Made by a program: the position numbers and the translations under genes. Under the pieces are notes generated by a model, which was not told the DNA's origin, made no database searches, and saw only the letters and a list, made by a program, of their open reading frames with translations. From Bacteroidota bacterium (GTDB lineage Bacteria > Bacteroidota > Bacteroidia > Cytophagales > Cytophagaceae), in NCBI GenBank assembly GCA_023391415.1, contig JAEWAY010000016.1, forward strand, positions 10,448 through 74,447: 64,000 bases of DNA, in the 5' to 3' direction. Shown here piece by piece: positions 46,127 to 55,098 of this stretch. Numbering within the stretch: the first letter of the stretch is position 1; each line of letters opens with the position of its first letter.

Positions 46127-47737
46127 TTGAAATACGCGAACATCACCAATCTGAGCTGCATGTTGCTCATCGCTACGGGAATTTTTTCCTGTATCAGAAG
46201 GGATTTTGATAAAGTAACCCTCGACCCCTGGGAGCCCTCCCTGGCGGTGCCTTTGATGCAGGCTACATTATCCATAAAGGACGCGGCCACCAAAATAGAT
46301 GTGGAAAATCTCAATGTGATTGAAAACGCCGATGGAATGTACGTGCTGATATACAGGGATACTTTGCAAAGCGTTTCCGCGGAAAATATCATCCGGATCC
46401 CCAACCAGTACCACAGCCATACCTATAACTTTACCCTGAATGAAAACACAAAGGTCAACAATGGCGAAACCGTTACGAAGGAGCACTCGGAAAGCGAAAC
46501 CTTCGTTTCGGAAGACAATGAGGAAATCACCCGCGTCGAACTGAAAGAAGGCCTCCTTAGCTGGACATCGAATTCCGGATTCCCACACGACCTGCTGATC
46601 AAGTTCAGAGTTCCCAAACTCACCCGCGACGGAGTTCCTTACAGCGGAGAAGTACAAATGACCGGCGCATCGCCAAAAAACGCGAACCTGACGGAAAACC
46701 TGGCGGGATATACGTTGGACTTAACCGGGAGTGATGGCGACAGTTTCAATACCTTTGACTGGGAAGTTGAAATAACCGCTACTTCCAACGGAAGCACATC
46801 CATCGATACACAAGTATTGCAACTGGAAGTTTCCTTAACGAACCTGAAATATTCCAGGCTTTTCGGAAAGCTGGGTAGCAAAAATTTGACAACGTTTAAC
46901 GGAGCTGTCGGAATTGATATCTTCGACAATCCGGGCGATGGAAATGTGGTGTTTAACGATCCCAAAATACGCCTGAATGTCGAAAATTCATTTGGCTTGC
47001 CTGTAGAGTTTCGGATAAACCGGCTCAGTACGATCAATCATAATACAGGCCAAAGCATCGCTCTTACGAGTTCCGGCGACTTGCTCATACCCGGCCCCAA
47101 CAGTATCGCCTATCCCTCCTCTCCCGGCCAAACCGCGGAAACAAACTATCTGCTAGACAAGAACAACAGCAATATCGTAGACGCGTTCACCTATACGCCA
47201 AACGAACTGAACTATATCATAAGCCCCTCGCTGGCCTCGGATCAATACACGAACTTCGTGGAAGACCAAAGTCGCTTCAAGGCCTATCTGGAAGCGGAGT
47301 TTCCTATGGACGGCATATTAAAATGGTATTCATTACAAGATACCATATACGACATAGACCTGCCGGACGAAGACTATATACAGTCCGTCCTGCTAAAAAT
47401 CAAGACAGTAAATTCCATGCCTCTTGACATTCAATTGCAGGGATACTGGCTCGACTCGCTGGGAAACATGATCGATTCGCTGATTATTCCGGACAAGCGG
47501 ATAGCGCGGTCGGGTGTGGTGGACCACCATGGCGAAGTAACTCAGCAGTCGACAGAATATACGGAAATTCTCTACGACAAAGATCGCTATAATAAGGTAA
47601 AACGCGCCAGGCGGCTATTGCTGGAAGGGTATCTCCTTACTACCGATCAGGGTAACAGGCCAGTGAAGTTTTTCTCTCACAACGCGTTAAACCTGCAACT
47701 ATCAATACTTGTCAACGCTAAAGTCGAATTTGAATAG
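46127..47737 (+). CDS. Envelope lipoprotein, first gene of a three-gene operon
   Basis: A 536-residue lipoprotein of no named family. Signal region KYANITNLSCMLLIATGIFSC with the lipidated Cys of IFSC at about residue 21, assuming the TTG start at 46127; the frame is open to a TTG at 46070, and the ATG at 46160 would give a very short signal peptide. Most of the protein is beta-rich (for example VPLMQATLSIKDAATKIDVEN near the start and STEYTEILYDKDRY near the end). Similar lipoproteins precede DUF5723 and OmpA-like genes in Cytophagales. The next gene starts directly after its stop (TAG-ATG), so translation is probably coupled. Presumed outer-membrane partner of the two downstream products. 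Confidence 0.75.
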   Translation: MKYANITNLSCMLLIATGIFSCIRRDFDKVTLDPWEPSLAVPLMQATLSIKDAATKIDVENLNVIENADGMYVLIYRDTLQSVSAENIIRIPNQYHSHTYNFTLNENTKVNNGETVTKEHSESETFVSEDNEEITRVELKEGLLSWTSNSGFPHDLLIKFRVPKLTRDGVPYSGEVQMTGASPKNANLTENLAGYTLDLTGSDGDSFNTFDWEVEITATSNGSTSIDTQVLQLEVSLTNLKYSRLFGKLGSKNLTTFNGAVGIDIFDNPGDGNVVFNDPKIRLNVENSFGLPVEFRINRLSTINHNTGQSIALTSSGDLLIPGPNSIAYPSSPGQTAETNYLLDKNNSNIVDAFTYTPNELNYIISPSLASDQYTNFVEDQSRFKAYLEAEFPMDGILKWYSLQDTIYDIDLPDEDYIQSVLLKIKTVNSMPLDIQLQGYWLDSLGNMIDSLIIPDKRIARSGVVDHHGEVTQQSTEYTEILYDKDRYNKVKRARRLLLEGYLLTTDQGNRPVKFFSHNALNLQLSILVNAKVEFE

Positions 47738-49102
47738 ATGTTACGTAAATTATCATACAGTATCGCATTGATTTTTAGCTACGCGCTGGCAAATGGGCAA
47801 AGTGAGCTCACTCTTGGTCATTTACACAGCGTATATCAGGCTTCCCATATCAATCCCGCCGCGACTCCGGATCACAAAGTCAGTTTTTCCTTTCCCGGTC
47901 TCCTGCATTCCTATTACGCGGGCGTCACCCACACAGGCTTTAGCTATTACGACGCGGAACGTACCCGCGATACCATCAGCCTGACCAGGATAGCGGACAA
48001 AGTTCGTCGTCATAACTTCGTATACGGAGGAGTCAATATCGACTTCTTGCATCTGCGTGTCAATGTAAAGGGTAAATACTATGTCTCGGCCCATATCCGC
48101 GACCGGATCGAAACCCGGTTCGCCTATCCCGGAGACCTTGTCCAGCTCGCCGTTTATGGCAACGGAGCCTATCTGGGTGAAAAAATAGATTTGTCCGGAC
48201 TTTCCTTACAGGCTCAGCACTATCGGGAGTTCGCCCTGGGCTTCGCTAAAGAAGCTGATAAAAGTCCGCTCAGCTATGGCGTACGCTTGAAACTTCTACA
48301 GGGTCTCGCCAATGTGAGCACCCGCGCCAAAGACCTCGCTCTAACTACCGAATCCGACATGTACGCGCTCTCAGGCAGTTCAGATGGCGTATTGAACACC
48401 TCACTGCCAGTCAACCTGGACGAGGACTCCGATGACGAGGACTTTAAAGTCGCGGATTACCTGACCAACTTCCGCAACAAAGGCGTTGGCCTAGACGTCG
48501 GAGCGAGCTACAAGCTTAGCGAACGACTAATCGTTTCGGGCGCGTTGAACAACATCGGTTTCATTACCTGGAAAGACAATCCCCGAAACTACAAGATCAA
48601 TGGCTCCGCGTCCTTCAGCGGCATCGACATATCCGACGAAATCACGGAAGACGAGTCGTCGATCGATTTCGAAAACTACCTGGACTCGCTGGGCGAAAGC
48701 TTCGCGTATACCGAATCGTCCGACAAATATACTACCTGGCTTATACCACAACTATACCTGACAGCCGGTTACTCGCTCGCGCGGGGTACAGATATGTTCG
48801 GCACCATTTATCTCGAGAAGTTCAACCGAGTCCGTCCCGCGTTTTCCATAGCCTTAAGTCAGAAAGTAGGCAAGTTTTTTCAGGGCGTGATCAGTTATTC
48901 GTATCAATACGGCAGCTTCAAAAACATCGGCCTCGGCCTTGTCGTCAAACCCGGACCAATCCAGTTCTACCTCGCCACCGACAACCTTCTGGGGCTCGCC
49001 GATCCTCTGGGAGCGCGATCCGTCAACGCGCGCTTTGGTATCAATATCGTATTAGGCAAAAAAAGAAGTCCACTACAACAACCGACACCCGAAGACCTAT
49101 AA
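47738..49102 (+). CDS. DUF5723-family outer membrane beta-barrel protein
   Basis: A 454-residue predicted outer-membrane beta-barrel of the DUF5723 type. Signal peptide MLRKLSYSIALIFSYALANG; then GHLHSVYQASHINPAATPD, the characteristic family start, and alternating amphipathic strands such as VKGKYYVSAHIRDR, VGLDVGASYKLSERLIVSGALNNIGF (in pieces) and FFQGVISYSYQYG. Ends in a periplasmic or surface tail PLQQPTPEDL. Function of the family is not known; proteins like it resemble the PorP/FadL type of barrel in topology. It abuts the upstream lipoprotein and is followed by the OmpA gene after 6 bp. Confidence 0.82.
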   Translation: MLRKLSYSIALIFSYALANGQSELTLGHLHSVYQASHINPAATPDHKVSFSFPGLLHSYYAGVTHTGFSYYDAERTRDTISLTRIADKVRRHNFVYGGVNIDFLHLRVNVKGKYYVSAHIRDRIETRFAYPGDLVQLAVYGNGAYLGEKIDLSGLSLQAQHYREFALGFAKEADKSPLSYGVRLKLLQGLANVSTRAKDLALTTESDMYALSGSSDGVLNTSLPVNLDEDSDDEDFKVADYLTNFRNKGVGLDVGASYKLSERLIVSGALNNIGFITWKDNPRNYKINGSASFSGIDISDEITEDESSIDFENYLDSLGESFAYTESSDKYTTWLIPQLYLTAGYSLARGTDMFGTIYLEKFNRVRPAFSIALSQKVGKFFQGVISYSYQYGSFKNIGLGLVVKPGPIQFYLATDNLLGLADPLGARSVNARFGINIVLGKKRSPLQQPTPEDL

Positions 49103-49108
49103 TTCAAC

Positions 49109-51190
49109 ATGCGTTATCTTTTAGCTTTATGTTCGACATTATGCTTTTTTACTTTTGGTTTAAAAGCGCAGAGTACCTTTACTCCCGTCAACCTTGGCAA
49201 ATCCGTCAATACCGAATACAATGAACTTTATCCCGTACTATCGCCGGATGGCAAGACCCTCTACTTTGTAAGAGTCAATCATCCGGAAAACAATTATGGC
49301 TCCAGGAACAGCCAGGACATCTGGATTTCCAGATTAAACGACGATGGTACCTGGTCGGAAGCGGTACGGGCCGGAGCGCCGTTCAATACCGGCAGGTACA
49401 ACGCGGTACTCGCCGCGCCGACGGGGAGCGACAATCTTTATATCAGCGGAACGTATTCCAAAAGCCTGCGCTGGAAAAATCGGGGTATCTCCGTAGTTCC
49501 TGTATTGGGTCCCGATAGCTATGGAGATCCAAAAGCTTTAAAAATAAAGCGATTAACGAAAAAAAATAAAGGTCTTTATACACAGATCGCCCTAAACAAC
49601 CAGGAAGACGTCATGATCCTTTCTTACTCATCCAAATGGGATAGCGACAAAAATGACCTTTACGTATCCCTGAAGAAAAAGAAGAGTTGGGATAAGCCCA
49701 AAAAAATAAAAACACTAAGCTCCGGCCGTATAGAGCTCTGCCCGCAACTATCCCGGGATTCGGCTTCCAAACGCGTCTATTATACCACCAGGGATAATAA
49801 TTCCAAAGAATATAGTATCTGGGAAAGCGAGCGGCTGGACGATACATATAGAAAATGGACTATGCCGGTACGTTTGCAAAATCCGATCAATGGACCTTTA
49901 TTCGACGGCTTTTTCTATCTCAACCCGGGAGGGAGTCTCGCGTACTTTGTTTCAAACCGCGAAGGCGGTGAAGGCAAAGCGGATATTTACAAAGTGAAAC
50001 TGTTTGAAGAAAATCCTTATCTGGAGCTCAAAGGCGTTGTTCGGCATACGATAACCGGACAGCCATTTTCCGGAGATACCCTGGTCCGTATCACGGTAAA
50101 CGGAAACAAGGTCGATTCCGCGCGCGTCAATCCCAGAGACGGTTCATACAAGATAAGCCTTCCTCTGGGAGATATGTATATCCTGCAAGCGGAAAAAGAA
50201 TACCATATATCCTCTCCGGATACCTTCGACCTGCGTCAGGAAAGAGAATTCATAGCGTTGGAAAAGGACCTTCTGATCGAGCCGCTGCCCTATGTCAAAG
50301 TATATGGACGAATCAGGGTCAAAGACACGCGAAGCGACAATGTCGTTTTTCAATATCCCCAACTTCTCGTGAACGGGCAAAAAGCGGATTCCGCCAAAAT
50401 TGACAGCGCCGGAAACTTCGAACTATATCTAAATCACGGCAAGAACTACGTGATTACCGCGCTCGCGGAAAACTACACCCCCGGGGAAGAAAAAGTCAAT
50501 CTGCGTACAATCCATGAGTACGCCGTAATACATACCGACATATACCTTCACCTAAAGGCGGAACCTAAAAAACCGGAAGCGCTGGTAACAGGAAAAATCA
50601 TCAACAGCAAGACTCTGAAAGGGATCGACTCTACCATCAAGGCGAATATTCTTATCAATGATTTCCCCTCGCTGAACGTCAGCGTCAAAGACTCCATATA
50701 TACCCTGACCCTTCCTTTGGGAAGCGCGTATGAACTCAAAGCTTCCGCCGATTACTTCTACCCTACCTTGGAAACAATCGACCTGTCCAATGAGAAGGAC
50801 CAGGTAAAAATATTCAAGGATTTATATATAGCGCCGCTGGAAGTAGGTTCCTCTGTCAAACTGGAAAATATTTTCTTCGAGACGGCGAAAGCCACCTTAA
50901 AGAAAGAGTCTTATGTGGAGTTGGACAGAGTCGCGCAATTGATGATCGACTATCCTTCCATCAAGATTGAAATCGCGGGCTATACGGACAACGTAGGCAG
51001 CGTAGAAAGCAATAAGAAGCTTTCTCAGGACAGAGCCGATGAAGTAGCTTCTTATCTCGTTTCCAAAAACATCCGTAAGAGCCGTATTACCGCGATGGGC
51101 TATGGGATGGAAAACCCGATAGCGGACAATAGCGACGCGGAGGGAAGGCAAAAAAACAGAAGAGTGGAGTTTACCATTCTGGAGCGCTGA
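49109..51190 (+). CDS. PD40-OmpA family cell envelope protein
   Basis: A 693-residue envelope protein. Signal peptide MRYLLALCSTLCFFTFGLKAQ; residues 35-310 hold WD40-like PD40 repeats (YPVLSPDGKTLYFVR, LCPQLSRDSASKRVYYTTR, GSLAYFVSNREGGEGKADIY); residues 310-570 are three carboxypeptidase-regulatory-like Ig domains; the C-terminal ~115 residues are an OmpA peptidoglycan-binding domain (FFETAKATLKKESYVELD, IAGYTDNVGSVESNKKLSQ, RADEVASYL, GMENPIADNS, KNRRVEF). The architecture is like that of PorE, a T9SS component, but PorE is not the only protein of this type. It should tie the outer membrane to peptidoglycan, in a complex with the lipoprotein and barrel of the same operon. Confidence 0.88.
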   Translation: MRYLLALCSTLCFFTFGLKAQSTFTPVNLGKSVNTEYNELYPVLSPDGKTLYFVRVNHPENNYGSRNSQDIWISRLNDDGTWSEAVRAGAPFNTGRYNAVLAAPTGSDNLYISGTYSKSLRWKNRGISVVPVLGPDSYGDPKALKIKRLTKKNKGLYTQIALNNQEDVMILSYSSKWDSDKNDLYVSLKKKKSWDKPKKIKTLSSGRIELCPQLSRDSASKRVYYTTRDNNSKEYSIWESERLDDTYRKWTMPVRLQNPINGPLFDGFFYLNPGGSLAYFVSNREGGEGKADIYKVKLFEENPYLELKGVVRHTITGQPFSGDTLVRITVNGNKVDSARVNPRDGSYKISLPLGDMYILQAEKEYHISSPDTFDLRQEREFIALEKDLLIEPLPYVKVYGRIRVKDTRSDNVVFQYPQLLVNGQKADSAKIDSAGNFELYLNHGKNYVITALAENYTPGEEKVNLRTIHEYAVIHTDIYLHLKAEPKKPEALVTGKIINSKTLKGIDSTIKANILINDFPSLNVSVKDSIYTLTLPLGSAYELKASADYFYPTLETIDLSNEKDQVKIFKDLYIAPLEVGSSVKLENIFFETAKATLKKESYVELDRVAQLMIDYPSIKIEIAGYTDNVGSVESNKKLSQDRADEVASYLVSKNIRKSRITAMGYGMENPIADNSDAEGRQKNRRVEFTILER

Positions 51191-51211
51191 TCCGGGAGAG
51201 TGATCCATCAA

Positions 51212-51246
51212 AAAGCCATTATTCTGATGAATAATGGCTTTTTTTG
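51212..51246 (+). terminator. Terminator of the envelope operon
   Basis: 13-bp perfect stem AAAGCCATTATTC (51212-51224) / GAATAATGGCTTT (51229-51241), loop TGAT, then T-run. It starts 22 bp after the OmpA-gene stop. Confidence 0.92.
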
Positions 51247-51313
51247 TTATTAGTATGCTCCACGCTTCGCCCCCTGGCGGAACCCGATAGGGCGGGGAAA
51301 GGAAACCGAAGCT

Positions 51314-51691
51314 TTATCCCGTCGCGTCGTTTGAAACAGAGCTATTATGGACATTCTTCCAGGGCCAGCGACCATTCATCTCGACTTCCAGCGTAAAGCT
51401 CAAAAACGTACGCACGATAATAATCAGACCGAGTACCCCAATCGATCTAAACGTAGGCTCTACCGCGACGGAGTTAATGATATCGGCCGCTACCAGAAGC
51501 TCCAATCCAAGCAAAATACCCTCCCCCAATGTCTTACGAAAGTATTTATATACCCGGGCGCGTCCCCTCCGCTTAAGAAGTATCCGCAAAGCGCCCAAAG
51601 CGGCCCACAAAGCTCCGGACACGATGGCCACGCTCCCGGCAAGTTCCAGACTCAGAGAAATAAGCCTGAATATTGTTTTGTGCTCTTCCAT
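51314..51691 (-). CDS. DUF1622 membrane protein
   Basis: A 125-residue protein with three predicted membrane helices (about 12-33, 58-78 and 84-104). The wording LARxxLGxxILLGLEL...AADII is seen as RKTLGEGILLGLELLVAADI, followed by the last helix GVLGLIIIVRTFLSFTLEVE, which is typical of DUF1622 (UPF-like, function unknown). ATG at 51691 (MEEHKTIF) is preferred over the in-frame start at 51700. It is 28 bp upstream of nothing on its own strand except the preceding glutathione peroxidase gene start at 52315, so it may be a separate unit. Confidence 0.82.
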   Translation of the reverse strand: MEEHKTIFRLISLSLELAGSVAIVSGALWAALGALRILLKRRGRARVYKYFRKTLGEGILLGLELLVAADIINSVAVEPTFRSIGVLGLIIIVRTFLSFTLEVEMNGRWPWKNVHNSSVSNDATG

Positions 51692-51727
51692 ATGACCCAA
51701 ACCCTGAAGTAAGGGTTATGTTGCCGG

Positions 51728-52315
51728 TCAGCTATCGAGCGCTTCACTGATTTCGGGACCCAATGGAGATATCGACGGACCAAAGTAACGCGTCAGCACT
51801 CCTTCTTCATCGATCAGATATTTGCTAAAATTCCAGTCAGGTTCCTGGCTATTCCATCCATTCTGATCCGGCCGGGTCAGCCAGCGGTAAATATCGTTCT
51901 GATCTTCCCCCTTCAGTACCCGCGTTTTGGAAGCGAGGGGAAACGTGACGCCAAAGTTCAATTTACAAAAACGCGCGATTTCCTCATCGCCGGCCTTTTC
52001 CTGCTCCTTAAACTCATTAGAGGGAAATCCAATGATCGCCAGCTTGTCCGGGCGCTTTTCATAAAGACGCTGCAGCTCCTCGTATTGACTGGTAAAGCCG
52101 CAGTTGGAAGCGGTATTGACAAGCAAAAGTTTCTTGCCCCGGTACCGCTCCAGAGTAATTTCCTCGCCCGAAGTGGTCCTTAGCGCGAGCGGATAAACAG
52201 GCCGCGGCGGTGTTCGCGTATCCGTATTATGAAGTATCCTGCCTTTATTCCCGGCTTTGTTGAACTTCATTACAAGAGGATAAAGAAGCTGGAATAGTTT
52301 TTGCCTGAATGTCAT
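51728..52315 (-). CDS. Glutathione peroxidase family protein
   Basis: A 195-residue thiol peroxidase of the glutathione peroxidase fold that reduces H2O2 or lipid hydroperoxides, probably with thioredoxin. The peroxidatic Cys is in NTASNCGFTSQYEEL; the second motif is GFPSNEFKEQE, in which the usual Cys of GFPCNQF is Ser, and the catalytic Trp-Asn is in PDWNFSKYLI. The first ~35 residues form a basic hydrophobic extension (QKLFQLLYPLVMKFNK) not found in shorter members. The Cys-to-Ser change in the second motif argues against a two-Cys mechanism using that residue. Confidence 0.9.
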   Translation of the reverse strand: MTFRQKLFQLLYPLVMKFNKAGNKGRILHNTDTRTPPRPVYPLALRTTSGEEITLERYRGKKLLLVNTASNCGFTSQYEELQRLYEKRPDKLAIIGFPSNEFKEQEKAGDEEIARFCKLNFGVTFPLASKTRVLKGEDQNDIYRWLTRPDQNGWNSQEPDWNFSKYLIDEEGVLTRYFGPSISPLGPEISEALDS

Positions 52316-52487
52316 AAGCTTTTTTGTTATAAACCGGTTTTATAAACGGATGAGGCGCTAAATATCGTTCCAAACGGCGGTTTAATCAAATAGTTTACGC
52401 CTCGTTTACCGGATGAATCATCGCTACGTAATTTGGCTCAAAAAAAGATAATTTATAAGTTTAAGGTTTGATCGTTATACCAAAGAC

Positions 52488-54986
52488 ATGCACGTATTTT
52501 TTCGTTTCGCGCTGATCGTTTTTTTACTTATAGTTCAAAACGCGGGCGCTCAGGTGACAACACCTCAAAACTCTTCCGAAATCCGGCTTGGGTTGAGAAA
52601 ACTGGCCAATACCGCATCGGTACTATATCTGGCGGCCCATCCCGACGATGAAAACACCGGCCTCATCGCCTATATCGACAATGAACTGCTCGCCCGGACC
52701 GCGTACCTCTCCCTTACCAGAGGCGATGGCGGGCAAAACCTGATCGGTACGGAACAGGGAGAGCTCCTCGGACTGATCCGGACACAAGAGCTCCTCGAAG
52801 CCCGAAAAATCGACAAAGGCGAGCAGTATTTTACCAGAGCTTACGACTTCGGCTTTTCCAAATCGCCCGAAGAGACTTTTTCCAAATGGAATAAGGACAG
52901 CGTATCGCGCGATGTAGTCTGGGTGATCCGCAAATTCCGGCCCGACGTTATTATTACCCGTTTCCCGGATTATGAATATTACGGGCATGGCCATCATTCA
53001 GCTTCCGCCATACTCGCGATGGAAGCGTTTGAAGCGGCCGCCGATCCCACCCGTTTTCCGGAGCAGCTCCGATACGTCGCTCCCTGGCGGACAGAGAGGC
53101 TTTTGTATAACTCAAGCACCTGGTTTAAGCCGGATCTGGAAAATTTTTACGCGGAGACGGGCAGAAAATACATCAAAGAAGATATTGGCGTATACAACCC
53201 TCTCCTGGGCAAAACCTACTCGGAGCTCGCAGCGCTCAGCAGAAGCATGCACAAAAGCCAGGGCTTCGGCACGTCGCCAAGGCATGGTGAACATATGGAA
53301 TATCTGGAGCACCGGCTTGGATCGGTCCCCGAAAAAGGCATTCTGGACAATATCACATCCAATTGGACCCGATTTGAGGGAGGGAAAAAAATAGACGCGG
53401 CGATTCGCCAAATCATCAGCGAGTTTGACGATCAGCGGCCTGAAAAATCCGTTCCGGCCATGCTGCGCCTCCATGACGCTATTCAAAAACTTCCGGCACA
53501 GAATGATCCTCTGCTGATTTACAAAAAGGAAGAACTGAACGGCCTCATCCTGTCCGCCATGGGTTTGCGCCTTCAGGCCTACGCCGACAAATATTACGCG
53601 AGCCCGGGAGACAAAGTACAATTGACCATATCCGCGATCAACCGCGGCGGACTTTCCCCCACATTGAAAACGATAATCGTCGGGACGGACAAAATCGATA
53701 CTTCCGTAGTCCTTCGTAAAAACAAACCGCACACCCGGGTTCTATGGAAAGAAATACCTAAAGACGCCTCCTATTCACAGCCCTACTGGCTGGAGCGACC
53801 TATAGTCGACGATCTGTTCTTTACCGACGACTACCAGCTATTGGGAAGAGCCGAGGGCGATCCGGCCATGAGCGTAACCTGCGTACTCACGGTAGAGGGC
53901 AGGGATATCATCAGCGAAGTTCCGGTGGTTTACCAATGGACCGATCCCGTAGCCGGCGAGCAGTTTCGTCCTTTTGAGATCACTCCGGAAGCTACTGTCA
54001 GCTTTACGGAATCATCCTATATATTTACCTCTTCACTGGCGAAGACCATCAACATCCATGTAAAAGCGCTGAAAAACGATCTGAAAGGACAGGTCCGGAT
54101 CATCGCGCCGGAAAACTGGCGCGCGCAGCCCGCGCGGACCGATGTCGTCCTGTCCAAAGCCGGAGAGGAAAAGATGGTTTCCTTTACAGTGGTACCGCCT
54201 TCAGAAACCGCGTCGGGAGAGATAAGCGCCGTATATGTCAATGAAGACGGCCGCGAGTCGGACAAAGGCGTTTCCATCGTATCGTACCCTCATATTCCGA
54301 CACGAACGGTTTTTCCCGCCAGCGCGGCCGCGGTGACCAAAATAGACATCGCCCGAAACAACGAACGTATCGCCTATATACAGGGAGCCGGAGATAAAGT
54401 CGCCGCCGCGCTCGCCTCCATAGGCTATAAAGTCGATGTATTGACCATCGAAGAACTGGCCCTGGCCGACCTTTCACGATACGACGTAGTGATTACCGGC
54501 GTACGGGCGTATAATGTATGGGAAGAATTAAGCTTTCTGAACGCCAGACTTCTGGACTTTGTAAAAAAAGGCGGCAACCTGATTGTACAGTACAATGTCA
54601 ACAGAGGGCTTAAGACGGAAGAAATCGGTCCTTATCCTTTCTCCTTGTCGCGGGAAAGGGTGACCGTGGAAGACTCACCCTTTTCGATCCTTAAACCTGA
54701 ACATCCCGTTTTAACGGTTCCGAATACCATTACGGACAAGGATTTTTCAGGATGGATTCAGGAAAGAGGACTTTATTTCGCGGATTCCTGGTCTGAAGAG
54801 TATGAAACCATACTGGGTTTTCAGGACCCGGGGGAAGATTTTCTCCATGGCGGCCTGCTTGTCGCGAAATACGGCGAGGGTTCCTTTATCTATACCGGGC
54901 TCTCCTTTTTCAGACAACTGCCAGCCGGAGTACCGGGCGCGTACAAGCTATTCATTAACCTGATTTCGTACAATGGAAACAGATAA
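52488..54986 (+). CDS. PIG-L family deacetylase, large form
   Basis: An 832-residue exported protein with an N-terminal LmbE/PIG-L zinc deacetylase domain. Signal peptide FRFALIVFLLIVQNAGA; zinc-site motif LAAHPDDENTG (about residue 45) and the second site HGHHSASA. The substrate is probably an N-acetyl sugar or glycolipid. Residues 330-590 are beta-rich, and the C-terminal ~200 residues have a glutamine amidotransferase-like fold (YDVVITGVRAYNVWEE, VKKGGNLIVQYNVNRG). This long three-part form is typical of Cytophagales. The gene overlaps a 41-codon membrane microprotein, which in turn overlaps an SSS symporter, so product uptake may be coupled. Confidence 0.9.
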   Translation: MHVFFRFALIVFLLIVQNAGAQVTTPQNSSEIRLGLRKLANTASVLYLAAHPDDENTGLIAYIDNELLARTAYLSLTRGDGGQNLIGTEQGELLGLIRTQELLEARKIDKGEQYFTRAYDFGFSKSPEETFSKWNKDSVSRDVVWVIRKFRPDVIITRFPDYEYYGHGHHSASAILAMEAFEAAADPTRFPEQLRYVAPWRTERLLYNSSTWFKPDLENFYAETGRKYIKEDIGVYNPLLGKTYSELAALSRSMHKSQGFGTSPRHGEHMEYLEHRLGSVPEKGILDNITSNWTRFEGGKKIDAAIRQIISEFDDQRPEKSVPAMLRLHDAIQKLPAQNDPLLIYKKEELNGLILSAMGLRLQAYADKYYASPGDKVQLTISAINRGGLSPTLKTIIVGTDKIDTSVVLRKNKPHTRVLWKEIPKDASYSQPYWLERPIVDDLFFTDDYQLLGRAEGDPAMSVTCVLTVEGRDIISEVPVVYQWTDPVAGEQFRPFEITPEATVSFTESSYIFTSSLAKTINIHVKALKNDLKGQVRIIAPENWRAQPARTDVVLSKAGEEKMVSFTVVPPSETASGEISAVYVNEDGRESDKGVSIVSYPHIPTRTVFPASAAAVTKIDIARNNERIAYIQGAGDKVAAALASIGYKVDVLTIEELALADLSRYDVVITGVRAYNVWEELSFLNARLLDFVKKGGNLIVQYNVNRGLKTEEIGPYPFSLSRERVTVEDSPFSILKPEHPVLTVPNTITDKDFSGWIQERGLYFADSWSEEYETILGFQDPGEDFLHGGLLVAKYGEGSFIYTGLSFFRQLPAGVPGAYKLFINLISYNGNR

Positions 54987-55098
54987 GGAAACCTCCGGGG
55001 CCGAACGAAAAAAATGGCGCTGGATATATGGCGCCGTACTAGGTTTTCTCGCGCTCGAAATTGTCTTTTTTTATTATCTGAGTAATTTGTTCCGATGA
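54973..55098 (+). CDS. 41-residue membrane microprotein between PIG-L and SSS genes
   Basis: Begins METDKETSGAERKKWRW, then one membrane helix IYGAVLGFLALEIVFFYYL and a short tail SNLFR. The ATG at 54973 lies 14 bp inside the PIG-L gene and the TGA overlaps the symporter ATG (ATGA at 55095-55098), so three overlapping frames are translated in series. Positive charges just before the helix favour an N-in orientation. No homologous family is named, but the double overlap strongly suggests a real, translated gene, perhaps an accessory of the SSS symporter. Confidence 0.65.
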   Translation: METDKETSGAERKKWRWIYGAVLGFLALEIVFFYYLSNLFR

